Shown: positions 1 through 11,828 of the stretch, one piece after another
Layout of the letters: every line of letters begins with the position of its first letter
Position numbering within the stretch: the first letter of the stretch is position 1
NCBI GenBank assembly: GCA_017607445.1
Contig: JAEVHH010000001.1
Coordinates: forward strand, 682,001-746,000
Length of the DNA stretch: 64,000 nt
Direction of reading: 5' to 3'
DNA from: Histoplasma ohiense
Taxonomy: Eukaryota > Ascomycota > Eurotiomycetes > Onygenales > Ajellomycetaceae
The notes under the pieces: generated by a model
Seen by the model: only the letters and a program-made list of their open reading frames with translations
Database searches by the model: none
What the model was told of the DNA's origin: nothing
Program-made: the position numbers and the translations under genes

Positions 1-3000
1 ATATATATACACAAAAGTTCAAAGATAAAAACACAGCAATATCAATCTGTGCAAAACAGAGATCTGCTGTGAGTTAGTGTCAATGACTGTCATATTCTCA
101 ATGTGTACAGACAGTCTGAGACAGACACAGTCATGAACTATCTGATCAATTTGAACTCATCAGCTCACTGTCTGATAGATGAAGATTTCAATATATAATA
201 TAATATCTTTGAATCAGAAACAGTGAATCTGCACTGAGAAGAGAAGCTTGTTCAGTGAGTCAGTGAACACAGAATAGACTTTGTGAAAGAGATAGATATT
301 TCAATTCATACAGCAGACTATATAATTGATCTCATCTTTTTCAATATAGTTTTTACTTTCACTTCAGTGTGTCAAGATTTACACTGCAGCTCAGATCATC
401 AGTCTATAATTACTATACTGCTGACAACATCTCAGACACAGCAGAGTAGAGCTCAGATTAAAATCACAGACTCTCAGCTAAAGTTTTTTATAGATTTTAT
501 CAGAGATTTTATGATGAATATATCTTATTCAGATAGAGTTGAAAATGCAGCACAGTTTGATGATCTGACTCAATACTTCACTCAGAATCTTCTGACTGCA
601 GCTCAGATAGTCAGTAAATCAGTGCAACAGAGACAGACTACAGCTTTCTGATGAACAGCAGACTGCTGAAGAGTACATTGAGAGCTCACCACTCATCAGA
701 CAGAGACTGCAAAGCACTGATTCAAGAACACAGTGTGCAAGATCAAGCATGCATACTGAAAATACATGATCAATGAGATCAGAGATGACAGAGATCTGTA
801 TCAGATAATAGCATAACATAAGTTGAAACTCAATCTCAGAGCATTCTCTTTGATGATTGAGAATCAGATTATAGAAGAGACAGCTGTCAAAGCTGAAACA
901 TTTTGACAAGTTATTCTGAAATGATACAACTCAGTCAATAATCTGAAATACAATTCATTGAATGATAAGCACTGAAGTGGCATGAGAAATCTGCTCTGAA
1001 ATCTCTGAGTTGAGATGAAGAAAATAGAGTGCAATATCATTGAAGTACAGAGTATCTCTTCAGATATAAATGAAATCACAGTGCAGCTGCTCAAAAGATA
1101 CTGACAGTATATATTTTTCTTTGTACAGCAGCTATACAACTACTGTCTTCAGCTCTGTCACTTCTCACAAATCTGAAAGCTGACAGAGATAATAATGATA
1201 TTCAAAATAGATAAGAGAAACAGAAGCTAAGTCTACTTCTGAAGATTTATTACTCTTCTCTCAGTAATCTTCAAGAAGCTGAAACACATTGTTGCAAGAT
1301 GACTGATATACACAGCACTCATTTATAATATAGTCAGTTTGCAGTATAAAAAGACACTGTTCAGATGATCTGCAATAAATCTAGTAGCTACTTTCACTTA
1401 TAAAATGAAGACAGTCTTTGCACAAAATAAGAAGATATTCATAATCACAATGAATATACAGAGTGCTTTTGATGCTGTGCTGTGTAGACAGCTGCTTCAG
1501 TGAATGACACAATAGAGATGACTGTATGAGCTGCTACAACTCATTAACAGCTTTCTCACTGAACACAGAGCTCAGATTCAGCTGAAGAGAATCATCACAG
1601 CAGCACATCAGATATAATGTGATATACTACAGAGATTCTCTCTATCATCAATACTGTTTCTTCTGTATCTGACAGAGCTGCTGTGGCAGAATCTGAAATT
1701 ACATTTTGACTATACAGATGATCTGAACACTTGACAGACTACACATTTATTTGACAACAATACTACTTTTCTCAATCATGATATACAGAGTATTCTGAGA
1801 TGAGAGAAGACAAACAAAATGATTTTTGCATCAGAGAAACTTGAGATGATTCATCTCACAAGAAAGTGATACAATGAAACACTGTCAGTGATTATGTCAG
1901 AGAATTTGATCATACATTCTGTTACTGTCTCAGCTGAACAGAAGTTAGTACTCTGCTGACTGAGTGTATATTTTAATAGAAAACTCATCTGAAGATTATA
2001 TATCTCTGCTTGAGTAAAGAAGACAAGAGCTGTGACTCAGCACATCTGAAATCTAGAGAAGATCAGAGATGAGTTTTCAGCAGATGCTCTGTAAAAGATG
2101 ATTACTATCTATATAATTCTCTCACTACTCTATAGCACAGAGGTCTGATACAGCAGCTGCACACAGTCAGCAAAGCACATGAGCAGAAGTGAGGAGATCA
2201 GCTTCTGTCTGAAATAACATATGAGAATAATTGAGAAGATGCTTATCATAACAATCAGAGAAGTTTTTTCAGTTTTTCATACAATATTCATTACAACTCT
2301 ATATTGAAATACTGAGTTTTCATCAGCAATGATAGCTCTGAAGAAGATCAAAATATGTTTTGTAACAAGGCTTCAGATGATAAATGAGAGACATTCACTT
2401 ACTTTATAAATAGCTCTTTCAATAATCATATATAAAAGAGAAGCTGAAACTCAGCAGCATCTGAAGACTAAAATTCAGAGATTGAAAATGCTGCTATCTG
2501 CAGTCAATAGATTCACACTTATCATTTCACACTACTCAGAGAGATGTGAAACAGATCTTATAGAGAGTGTAGACAAAAAAAATACTGCTCAGATATTCAA
2601 AAAATAATGAAGAAATCAATCTTCAACAGATCTATATATTTTCTCAGATGAATCAGAACAGATTCTTGACAACAGTAGATGAATGAATTATAGCTTTATA
2701 GTCTATTAAAGAAACAAACAGCTGATCAGCTTTTCAGCTGCACTGAGCTCTATATTACATATCTTTGACACTGAGACAGTTGACATCTGCTGTGTATTAG
2801 AGTGTATGATGAAGCTTCTACTCTGTATTATAGATGACAGCATTAATTTTCAGATCTGACTCTGTCTTGACAACATCTCAATCATCTGAAACATATAAGA
2901 TAGTGTGACAGTCTTCTCAAACTGAGTCTACAGCTGCTGTCACAAGCTTTTCAGACAATATAATATAGATCTGAAATAAGTCTCTGAGTATATGAAAATA

Positions 3001-3480
3001 GAGAGCAATGAGAAAGCAGATTATTTGACTAAGTGAACAGTCTCATCTACTGTAGTTTCAGTCTATAAACTCAAGATTATACTCACAGTCAGTGAGGTCT
3101 GCACAGTGATCAAACAGCTCAGTCAAGAGACAGAGTAAAAGTGATGAAGCAGAGTTTGTGAAAAGCTCTCTGACTGATATCAGAGTTAAAGATTCAGTAG
3201 ACTGACTATGGAATATTAAATAAAAATCTCTTCAGAGCTTACTATATCACAACATATTTTTCACTGCTGATTTACACTTCATTTCTCTCATGGAAACTTC
3301 TTCTGATATCACAGATGCTTTCAGCATGCAGATGTGAGGCTCATCTGTGTCTGTGAATACAACAAAAACTCAGAACATTTGATACTCTGTCAACATTCAC
3401 AGAAACACTTCTCTCACTGACTCAAGAGATCAGCAGCACAGTCATACAATCAGACAACAGCTGTTGTCTATCTAGAGTCT
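1..3480 (+). pseudogene. L1 ORF2 remnant: endonuclease end, reverse transcriptase, RNase H
   Basis: This is the LINE replication polyprotein, which nicks target DNA and primes reverse transcription there. Reading through stops, an endonuclease/exonuclease/phosphatase end is seen at about 170-450, with a DFN remnant and a CSSDHQ block near 390-405 that fits the SDH motif. RT motifs include SAFDAV near 1460 and the catalytic box at 1711-1722, reading YTDD where YADD is usual. RNase H lies at about 2620-3070 (DES for the expected DGS, then EKADYL). A C-x-C-x7-H-x3-C motif near 3350 is typical of Tad/I-clade C-termini. Stops are mostly TGA, as expected from CGA and TGG decay. A1 is inserted at the end. 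Confidence 0.85.
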
Positions 3481-3481
3481 C

Positions 3482-3752
3482 TGTAAGAGATGATTGTTGG
3501 TATAATTATGGGAGTAGTGTGAAGTACGCACGTAGGATGTTAAGAAGGTAGCAATCTCTATTATTCAAAGCTAATCGCTGATCTCCTAATATCTACGGAT
3601 ATCAGTGAGCATTATATAGGCGATCTTTATGTGCTACAGCTGTCTATGGTGCTGTGTGCTATGTCCCTCTTCATTAATTCTGGTGTGTTCTGTGTTCTTC
3701 TATTGTCACATAGCTATTTTCTAATATAGATATCTCTGTTGCATCTATTACA
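3482..3752 (-). repeat. A1 3' LTR (271 bp)
   Basis: On the plus strand it begins TGTAAGAGAT and ends TCTATTACA. It matches 10336-10606 over the same length, with differences mainly of the C/T and G/A kind. It is the 3' LTR because gag-pol runs leftward. The same LTR, always 271 bp, recurs in A2 and A3. Confidence 0.93.
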
Positions 3753-3770
3753 ATTATCTCTCTTCTTCAA
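3753..3770 (-). promoter_or_regulatory. Polypurine tract of A1
   Basis: Next to the 3' LTR the minus strand reads GAAGAAGAGAGATAAT, a purine run in the position where plus-strand DNA priming occurs in LTR elements. A2 and A3 have the same run. Confidence 0.7.
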
Positions 3771-4295
3771 AGGCCTGGTCTCCAGGGCTTCTTACTGCAA
3801 CATACGAAGTTCATAACATATGCTGTGTGGTTAATATTGTATAGAGTTCACAGAATTGGGCTGGATTAATTGTTGAGATTAATTCTGAAGTGTTGCTGTC
3901 TTGGGAGAACATTTTTCCATCTCTGATGTCAATGCAGTTCAATCATGATTTAGACACAACTTCTGAACTTCTTTTCTTTGACTTTTACATCAAAAAGTTG
4001 TACCCTAACAAAATCATCTGCACCATCACCATCAATGATTTTTTATTTAAAAAGAATACATCAATTTATCAAACAAAGTACACTGTATCTTTCTATGTGA
4101 TTTTTATTGTGAAATTCAAAGTTTTGGTTGTGTGGTTGTGTTTTCCATTTTGAGTTGAGTTTTGTGTTGTTGCAATCTCTTTGATCAACATTGCAATATT
4201 GATTTCAATCTTCAACATCTGTTTTTCTTTCTTGTTGCTTTTGCTTCTCCTTCTCCTTTGAATAAGGCCTTGGTACTAATTAAAGTTATGATAGA
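3753..4295 (+). other. Leader region between 3' LTR and antisense gene, family A
   Basis: About 540 bp with no recognised domain. A plus-strand open stretch at 3890-4153 recurs in A2 (14762-15007) and, reversed, in A3 (39562-39815), but it has no family I recognise and its frame is not clearly conserved. The position fits a 5' untranslated region and promoter for the spliced gene starting at 4296. L3 inserted in this segment of A3. Confidence 0.45.
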
Positions 4296-5446
4296 ATGTC
4301 AGAACCAGCTGTTTCCATTGCTGATTCAGAGTCTATAAAGAGTGATATACTGTCTATCATCAAGAGCATTTGCTTGAGTTGTCTGAAGAGATTGTAGAAT
4401 CCTTCAGTATACTCTTGCTTTGTGAACAATGGACAGATACACTGTCATGCCTGCTATATATCAAATAGAAGTTGTGCTGCTGTAAGTTTTCTTAAACTGA
4501 GATTGTTATGAGTGCTAACAGATTATAGATGTCTGAGTGCTTTCACAAAACTGATCAATCTTTGATTGATGAATTTCATAAGATGCTGCTCTTCAATGAA
4601 GTTCTGAATGAGAGATTTGCCATGTATCAAACTGCTGTTGTGAGATTTGTACTTGATGTGCAGATCTATAAGAATGCAGATGAGGTTCTAGAATTCTATA
4701 TAAACTCTGATGATTTGTTGTCACAGCAGAGTGTGGCATTCAATTATAGCAGTGTTTCAGAAAGTGTGTTTTTGTGTTCTGCTATTGCATTGATGTCATT
4801 CTCACTGAGTCAAGATCTTGGTACATTATTTGAGTTGACTGATAATGTAGACAAAGATGAGGAAGTGGATGGTTCTGTTGAAGTGTTAGAAAGGAACACA
4901 GCAGCATATTGCTGTTGTTGTATTTGATATTTGACAACATCCCCCCATCATCATTGCAAGCCTGCTGAGAATTGATGCAAAAAATGCAAGCACTGCTCAG
5001 TGATGAAGCACATCTGTGTTCTGGTAAGTTATTATTCAAAACAAATGTTTTTACAGTATATAATATTAACTTTCTATTAGATGTCAGTGAATGCTGTTGA
5101 ATTGACTCAGATGATTATCAATGCTGCTGAGGATCTAATTGTTGCTGATATGAATGCTTTGAATGTTAATGTTTTGCAGAGTACTGTGACTGTGGTGGTT
5201 AGATTCTTTGCTGTGAAGATTCAGAAGATTCAATGAGACAGTTCTTCTGAGACTTCAGCTGAAACAGTGATTGATGAGATTCTGATGATTACATCATCAG
5301 TTGCAGCTCTCAAGTCATTGTTGAAATGTTGTGCTTCATCAGTTGAGGAAATCTGGGATAATAAGCAGGTTTGCTTTGATGATAATTTCTTGAATAACAC
5401 TGACCAAGCTGAGGCAGATCTGTTTTTTAATCTCTGAGTGGAATAA
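4296..5446 (+). pseudogene. Antisense accessory gene of family A, copy A1: three exons, Cys6 motif
   Basis: The gene runs opposite to gag-pol. Exon 1 is 4296-4481 (62 codons), intron 1 is 4482-4528, exon 2 is 4529-5023 (165 codons), intron 2 is 5024-5080, and exon 3 is 5081-5446 (121 codons plus TAA). Both introns start GTAAGT, carry GCTAAC or ATTAAC near the end and finish in TAG; all junctions are phase 0. Exon 1 encodes C-x2-C-x11-C-x8-C-x2-C-x6-C, resembling cysteine clusters of uncharacterised Pezizomycotina proteins. Exon 2 ends with a second group, C-x2-C-x2-C. A few in-frame stops, mostly TGA, fit decayed CGA codons. The stop is 13 bp from the pol stop on the other strand. No biochemical function can be assigned; nucleic-acid binding is a guess. 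Confidence 0.72.
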
Positions 5447-5459
5447 GTATATTCAGCAG

Positions 5460-8400
5460 TCATCGTTGTCTTCTTTGTTTTTGTTTACTAACTGACTTCT
5501 GATAGGTTTTATTAAACTGTTTCAAGTACTTCTGGCTGTTCATCAAGTTTTTCTCAGATTCCCAAGAATTGTCTGTGTCTGTACAATCTTTTCATTTGAC
5601 AAGATACTGTGTTTCACTGTGGTACTGATGCTTGTCTAATATAGCTTCAACTTCTCATTCCTCTTGTGTGTCTATAATTATCAATTCTGCTTGTGGGATT
5701 TGTCTGTCGCGTGCGTGATATGGTTTGAGAAGGGAAACATGGAATATGGAATGAATTTCTTTATATTGCAGTGTGAGTTTCAGTTTGTACACCTGTGTAC
5801 TGTGGATATCAATTATTTGAAAGAAACCCAAAAATCAATGATCTAGTTTGAATGAGGGTCACAAGGTGGATATATTTTTTGCATACAGCATTACCCAGTT
5901 CTCTATCTTAAAGCTTTTTGATATATGATGCTGATCATAATACTTTTTCTCAGCTGCTTTGACAGCTTTCAGACATTCTCAGATTTTGTTCTCCACTTGC
6001 TTCATTCATTCCACTTGTTTCATTGCTGATTTTGACACACTCATGCTTGGGGGTTCCACATCTATGCAAAGTTCAGTTGGTCGGCCGATCATTGCTTCAG
6101 ATGATGTCATTTTTATTGATGTGTGGAAGGCATTATTATATGCCCATTGCATCAGAGAAATCCATTCTATCCAATTATCTTGCTGATAGCTGCAATATAT
6201 GCAAAGATAATGTTCAATCACCTGGTTCAATTGTTCTGTCTGGCTGTTGGTTTGCGGGTGGAATGCTGTTGATAATTTTTGTTGAACATGGAGCAGATAA
6301 CACAATATCAATCAAAACTTGCTATTTATTAATGAATCTCAGTTGCTAATAATGTTCATAGATAGGTCAAAGTTCTTCACAATTCTTCATACAATAATGT
6401 CCACAAGTTCTTCTGCATCTAGCTCTGAAGATGTGGACACAATTATGACTCATTTGATGAATAAATCAATGAATACAACAATAGCATTATAGATTTGACT
6501 TCTCTTTTTATTATCTGACAGACCTTCAATAAAGTTCATGCTAATTGTATGCCATTTCTTATCTGACACTGAATGTGGTTGTAGCAACCCATACAGTTTG
6601 TGTTGTGATATCTTGACACATTGACAAACATCACAAGTTCTCACATATTCTGCAATCTCATTGCTCATATCATGCCACAAGTACTTGTGTTTGATCACTT
6701 TGATAGTTTTGTCACATTCAAAATGACCACTTTGAGGATCATTGTGGTTCATTTTCATTATTTCATGTTTTATGATCTTGTCTTGTAGTATGTAGACTTT
6801 ATCATCTTTTCTGAGCAGGCCATCTTTATCTACTGCTCAGATTGAATGATTATCTATACTAGCATCACTCATCTCTAGTCTTCTGCAAAGTTCAGACATA
6901 CTGATGTTTCTATTCTGAATCTGCAGTAAGAGTTTGATGATAGATTCAGCTATCTCTTCACAATAGACTGTCTCAGATTCAAATATCTTGACAGTTAGAA
7001 TCTGTGGCATCAGAGTCTCTAGATTTAATTCTGTAATGTCTGTGATTTTGTTCTCATCTACAGATGCATTCTTTATTCTGCAGAGGTTGTTGTCATCAAT
7101 GACTACAGATCTCTTCACTCAACAATTTTCATTAGCTTACAGATCTTTTCACATCATCTTGACACATTGATCTAACTTTGTGTTTTCTTTTGTCTTTAGT
7201 GACTTAAAGATCCTCTTATGCAGTTTCTCTTGCAGAGTAGAGAGCTCTGTCAAGAGAGCTGCATGTTTTACAAAATCTGAGCAACAACTTGATGCATCTG
7301 TGGGATTATTTTTCCCAGAATGGTGCTCTATTTCAAAATTGAACACTGAGAGCATTTCCATCCAGCAAATCTGACATTCATTTAGCTGCTTCATCATCAT
7401 GAAGTGCTGGAGATTGACATGGTCAGATAAAACAGTTATTGAGTGCCTGCTATCATATAAGTAGTGACATCATTGCCTGAAAGCTTCTACAATCAGCAAC
7501 ATTTCTAGATCATATGTTTGATAACATCTTTCTGTTTCTGTGAGCTTTCTAGACCAAAATGCAATTGGGTGTCAGTGATCATCATCCATTAATTGTGATA
7601 TTACTGCAGTGATTGCAACACCAGATTCATCCATTTCTATACAGAGTTTTCACTGTGGATCAAAGTGGACCAACAATGGTGCTTTTATAAAGCATTCTTT
7701 CAACTGCAAAATTGCATGCTTGCAGTTTTCATCTAACTGAACAGATGCATTATTCTTCCCCCTTTTCATTTTGTAATCTTTTAACAATTCAGTCAGAGAT
7801 GCTGTTATTATCAAGAACTTGTATATGAATCAACAATAGAAATTGATGAATTCTAGAAATATTTGCAATTTGTTTATAGTTCACAGTTCTGGTCAATCTA
7901 GAATTGTGTTGATGCAGTGTTTCTCAACAGTAATGCTCTGTGTGGTAACCACAAAACCCAAAAATCCAATTTCTGTTGTGTGGAACATACACTTACTAAG
8001 TTTGGCATATAGTCTCCATCGCCTTAACTGTTCCAGCACATTCTTAACATGGACGACATGTTCATCAAACATGTTTGAATAGATTACAATATCATCAAGG
8101 TAAGCCACACAATATACATCTAAAAGGTCACTGAGGGCTTTGTTGATATAAGATTGAAAGATCACAGAGGCATTGATTAGCTCAAAAGATAAGACTAGAT
8201 ATTCAAAGTGTCCATATCATGTTCAAAATGCTGTTTTCCATTCATTCTCTGCTTGTATGCAAATTCTATGATATGTGTCTCTAAGATTCAGTTGTGTATA
8301 TATTTTGACATCTGCTAATCTATCAAGTATTTCACTTATCAAGGGCAGTGGATATCAATTCTTGATCATTATTTCATTCAATCCTTGATAATCCACACAA

Positions 8401-9110
8401 AGACACAGAGTTCCATCTTTCTTCAGCATGAATAACACTGATGCACTGACTGGGCTCTTGAACAGACATATTCAATTCTTCTCTAATGTCTTTTCAATAT
8501 ATTCTTGAAGGACAGAGAGTTCTTGAGGTGATAAGTTATATATCAGTTGATATGGGGGTTTCTTGCCAGGTTTGAGCTCTATAGCATGATCATGAGGTGC
8601 ATGTTCTGCATCAGATATGTCTTCTCAGAATACATCAAGATAATCTTTATAATCATCTGAGATATTTGACTCAGATGCTGCACTCGCAGCTTGTAATGAT
8701 AAGGCAGCAAATATAATATTGTCATCATCAATTAGTATTGTGAATTCTTTAGCAGTATTCAGATGTATGTGGTTAACATTCAACACTTTTCTATAGGTTC
8801 AGCATCTTCACACCCAGTTGATATCAGGGTTCACAGCTTCCAACCACAGCATGCCCAAAATTATGTCATATCTGCTAATGTCAGCCTCTTTGAAATGGTG
8901 GAATCCTTCTCAGAGAACATGTTCATCATCAATAATCTTCATTGCAGCTCTTTGTTGTTCATATGATTTAATCTTATGATTATCAACTGCTTTCACTACT
9001 TTTGGTTTATCTTCTGTCTTTGAGAAATATTTTGATGCTCAGATGTGGGACATGAAGTTCACATCTGTGCTGAAATCCACTAGCATTCACACCATCAACC
9101 ATTCTGCTTC
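5460..9110 (-). pseudogene. pol: A1 pol: protease, RT, RNase H, integrase, chromodomain
   Basis: Read leftward. A protease active-site remnant near 9075-9095 reads LVDFS where LVDSG is expected (A2 has LVDSD). RT is at about 8000-8600 with an intact YLDD at 8091-8102. RNase H is about 7480-7760. The integrase zinc region with paired His and Cys is 6600-6760, followed by the core (SMNFIEGL near 6540, with N where the catalytic D is expected; SQTEQLNQVIEHY near 6210). The conserved FHVSLLKPY block is near 5740. A chromodomain at about 5475-5650 carries YLVK and NSWESE. This marks a chromovirus. The stop at 5460-5462 may be genuine or a decayed CGA. Several internal TGA and frame breaks make it non-functional. 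Confidence 0.88.
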
Positions 9111-9229
9111 TGTCAGTATTTATGTATTCATCATCAATAATTGTTTATCTTGCAGTCTAGTTGTTTGTATTCCCAATGCAGCAGCTGCTTCTATGATTGG
9201 GATTGTTGGTTTTTTGCTTGTTGAACTTG

Positions 9230-10249
9230 ATTGCATTTTTCAGAGTGTAACATTCAACAATCATTTGCAACATGACCCTTCTTATGGCAGTGAGAACACT
9301 TCTTCATTCAGTTATATTTATCTTTCTTGATTTGTTCAGTTGAACTCATTTGTTCCTCTCATTTCCTCTTGTTTCAATGATTGCTAGATTTATCAGAATG
9401 ATGCTGATTCTCTACAAATATCACAGATCTTTCTTTGTGAATAGCATACTGTCACTTCAGCATATTTTTCTCAAGAGTCTGTAGAGTTCAAAGCAACTCT
9501 TTGTAGTTCTGAGGCTCTTGATTTCAACAGTCAAGTTCTGTGTGTAATATCTTCAATGCCTTACTACACAAGTTATCCATTCTTTGTTCTTTGCTATATG
9601 GGGGTAAGTAGTATTCTCAGTCTTTGAGATATTTAGAGAAATTGTGTATCAATTGTCATTCTTGTTGCTTTGCATCTTGAAATTTTTGGCTCATCAATCA
9701 GTGCTGGTTCTGTGGATCGTTAATTTGCATTTCTAGGTGTGATAATATATCATCAAAAGTCAACAGTGTTGCTCCTCCACATCTCTCATACAATGATACA
9801 AAATTCAACCACTTCTGCTTAATGTGGGTGTCAAGGTAGAGTTTAGCATCATTTATCTTATGTTCTTTCTTTTGATAATACCAATGGTGGTGTGTAAAGA
9901 GAGTCAATATGTGATCTTTATAGTCCTTGAATTCTAACATATTTTTTCCTTGATAATAGTCCTTAATCTCCAACCTTGGTGGTGTTTCATTATCATCATC
10001 CATATTGTTCACAGATCGATTTTGCAGTGATTCTGTGGTGACATTCTGGGTTAATTGAGACTTGATGAGAGTATCTCCACAAATCTGCACTTCCAACTCA
10101 TTGAGCTGCTGTTGTGCATGCAGAATAGCTAATTGCTGCTCTCATTCACAAATTTGATCATTCAACTGTTACAAACATGCATTGTGATCATCGGAGGCAG
10201 TAGAAGATTCAGGTTGGTTTTCAAGGGATCTTGCACATGTCAAAACCAT
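9230..10249 (-). pseudogene. gag: A1 gag with CCHC zinc knuckle
   Basis: The likely start codon is at 10249-10247. A glutamine-rich coiled-coil stretch follows (10050-10170), then a retrotransposon gag domain (about 9700-10000, with the block ending LEMQINDPQNQH), then a CCHC knuckle, CSHCHKKGHVANDC, at about 9255-9297. It forms the particle and binds element RNA. A stop interrupts the N-terminal part. Confidence 0.8.
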
Positions 10250-10335
10250 CTTGCATGTTTTAACTAATGTTGCGTGTTTTATTGTAGGTGTGCGTAACAA
10301 CGGACCACTCAAATAAAGTTTAGAGTGATTAGAAT

Positions 10336-10606
10336 TGTAAGAGATGGTTGTTGGTATAATTATAAGAGTAGTGTGAAGTACGCACATAGAATGTTAAGAA
10401 GGTAGCAATCTCTATTATTCAAAGCTAATCACTGATCTTCTAATATCTATGGATATCAGCAAGCATTATATAGGCGACCTCCACACACTACAGCTGCCTA
10501 TGATGCTGTGTGCTATGTCCCTCTTCATTAATTCTGGCGTGTTCTGTGTTCTTCTATCGCCACATAGCTATTTCCTAATATAGATATCTCCGTTGCGTCT
10601 ATTACA
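10336..10606 (-). repeat. A1 5' LTR with adjacent primer-site motif
   Basis: Same 271-bp repeat as at 3482. Its gag-proximal flank holds GAGTGATTAGAA (10323-10334), a 12-mer found at the same place in A2 (26328-26339), B1 (38499-38510) and B2 (49176-49187). It may be the primer-binding site, although its complement does not begin with the TGG that pairs with a tRNA CCA end. CG dinucleotides survive at the outer end (10590-10600). Confidence 0.9.
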
Positions 10607-11358
10607 GTCTCTGATCTCTATAGACTTTATAGAACTGCTTGATCACACACAGTTCTACACACAGTACTGTATAAGATAACACAGCTGTTTGAGTATACAT
10701 CATCTGACAGCCCCTCACAGCAGTTTCAAGTCTATACAGACAGTACAGATAGCACAACATCTGATACAATTGATTTGATCAGTACAATAAATTCAATCAA
10801 TGCAATCAATACAATTAGTTCAATCAATACAATCGACTCAATCAGTTCAATTGATACAAATGATACAATCGATTCAACCAGTTCAATTGATACAAACAGT
10901 ACAAATGGTACAATTGATACAATCAATTCAATTAATTCAATTGATTCAACTGATGCAAATAATTCAATCAGTATAATTGACTCATCTGTTTCAACTAGCT
11001 GTGATGTAATCAGTACAGTCTGTATACTGACTCAGTCAGTATACTCTTAGCTGTCAGTATACACTTTTTTTCTCTTTTCTCACTGCTTTCTCTGTCTCTC
11101 TTCATTTCTTTTCTCTCACAATCTTCTTCAATGCTCTCTTCTCTTTCTTTCTCTGAGTTTGTGCTGGGTTACATGACTGTAAGATGTTATAGATGATATA
11201 GTCTTTTCTTCATTCTTTCTTTTATTTTTCTTTTCAGAACACTCATTTTTCTTTTTTCTTTTATCTGTCTCATCTGTCTTTCTTCTGTTGTTAGAAGCAC
11301 AGACAATTCTCAGATCAACTGAAGAAGTTATCTCTCTTCATTCACTATAAAATTTTTC
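10607..11358 (+). other. L1 middle segment: end of ORF2 and 3' region
   Basis: Continuation of L1 between A1 and C1. It matches L2 52970-53745 and L3 55410-56044. It contains the tandem repeat at 10740-10990 and then a C/T-rich run (11060-11280). Which frame carries the end of ORF2 through the repeat cannot be settled because of stop codons. Confidence 0.75.
10740..10990 (+). repeat. Degenerate tandem repeat in LINE 3' region (L1)
   Basis: Loosely repeated units of 6-9 nt such as ACAATTGATTCAATCAGT. In one plus frame they encode a Ser/Thr/Ile/Asp/Asn-rich run, in another a Val/Gln/Ile-rich run, and the minus strand is open too. L2 (53100-53360) and L3 (55560-55790) have the same repeat in different unit order, so it expands and contracts between copies. 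Confidence 0.8.
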
Positions 11359-11828
11359 TGTAACAGACATACTTCGATTAACGATTTGATACTATTCTAA
11401 TTACAGATTATGAATTGATTAAGAAAAGAAAGAGAAAAGAAATTAGAAGAAAAGGTCATATAAAGAGGGTTCTTATAGAGGAAAGTTTGAGATGAAAGAA
11501 TATCAGAAGCCACTCCACAGTGAAGTGTGGAGCAGAAGAACATTAAAAGATACATGTAAGAATTGTTAGAGACTACACAAGCACAGAACACAGAGTGAGA
11601 GAACATTAGAAGCTATACAGAAGAATCATTAGAAACTACATAAGTATGAGACACAGAGTGGAAGAGTGTTAAGAGCTATGCAGAAGAATTGTTAGAAACT
11701 ACACAAACACAGAGCATGAAGTGAAAGAACATTGAGAATTACACAAGATCACAACAGTCAGAAACAAATGAGTGCAGAAGAGAAGTTGATTGTGTAAGTT
11801 AATTACTAATAGATGCTAATCCATCACA
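11359..11828 (-). repeat. C1 3' LTR (470 bp)
   Basis: Begins TGTAACAGACATACTTCG and ends CCATCACA. The middle is made of related blocks of about 21-22 nt (GAAGAATCATTAGAAACTAC-like and CACAGAGC-like). Total length differs between copies: 470 in C1, 513 in C3, 535 in C2. A purine tract GGGATAA lies just inside it on the minus strand (C3 keeps GAGGGGGATAA). Confidence 0.9.

Larger units (their letters stand above)
3482..10606 (-). mobile_element. Gypsy chromovirus A1, complete, inserted in L1
   Basis: A 7125-bp LTR retrotransposon with 271-bp direct LTRs and the 5-bp duplication GTCTC at 3477-3481 and 10607-10611. gag-pol is on the minus strand in the order gag, CCHC knuckle, protease, RT, RNase H, integrase, chromodomain. 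Between pol and the 3' LTR lies a separate plus-strand gene of three exons. A1 keeps more CG, CC and GG than A2 or A3, mainly in the LTRs, so it is probably one of the younger insertions. No frame is fully open. Confidence 0.93.

Noticed and set aside
6006..6349. Plus-strand proteins opposite the A1 integrase
   Set aside because: They are shadows of the minus-strand integrase, whose motifs (SQTEQLNQVIEHY, EAMIGRPTELC) are recognisable.
10732..10926. Minus-strand Val/Ile/Glu-rich protein in the LINE repeat
   Set aside because: A short-unit repeat without stops is open on several frames; no start context or conservation beyond the repeat.
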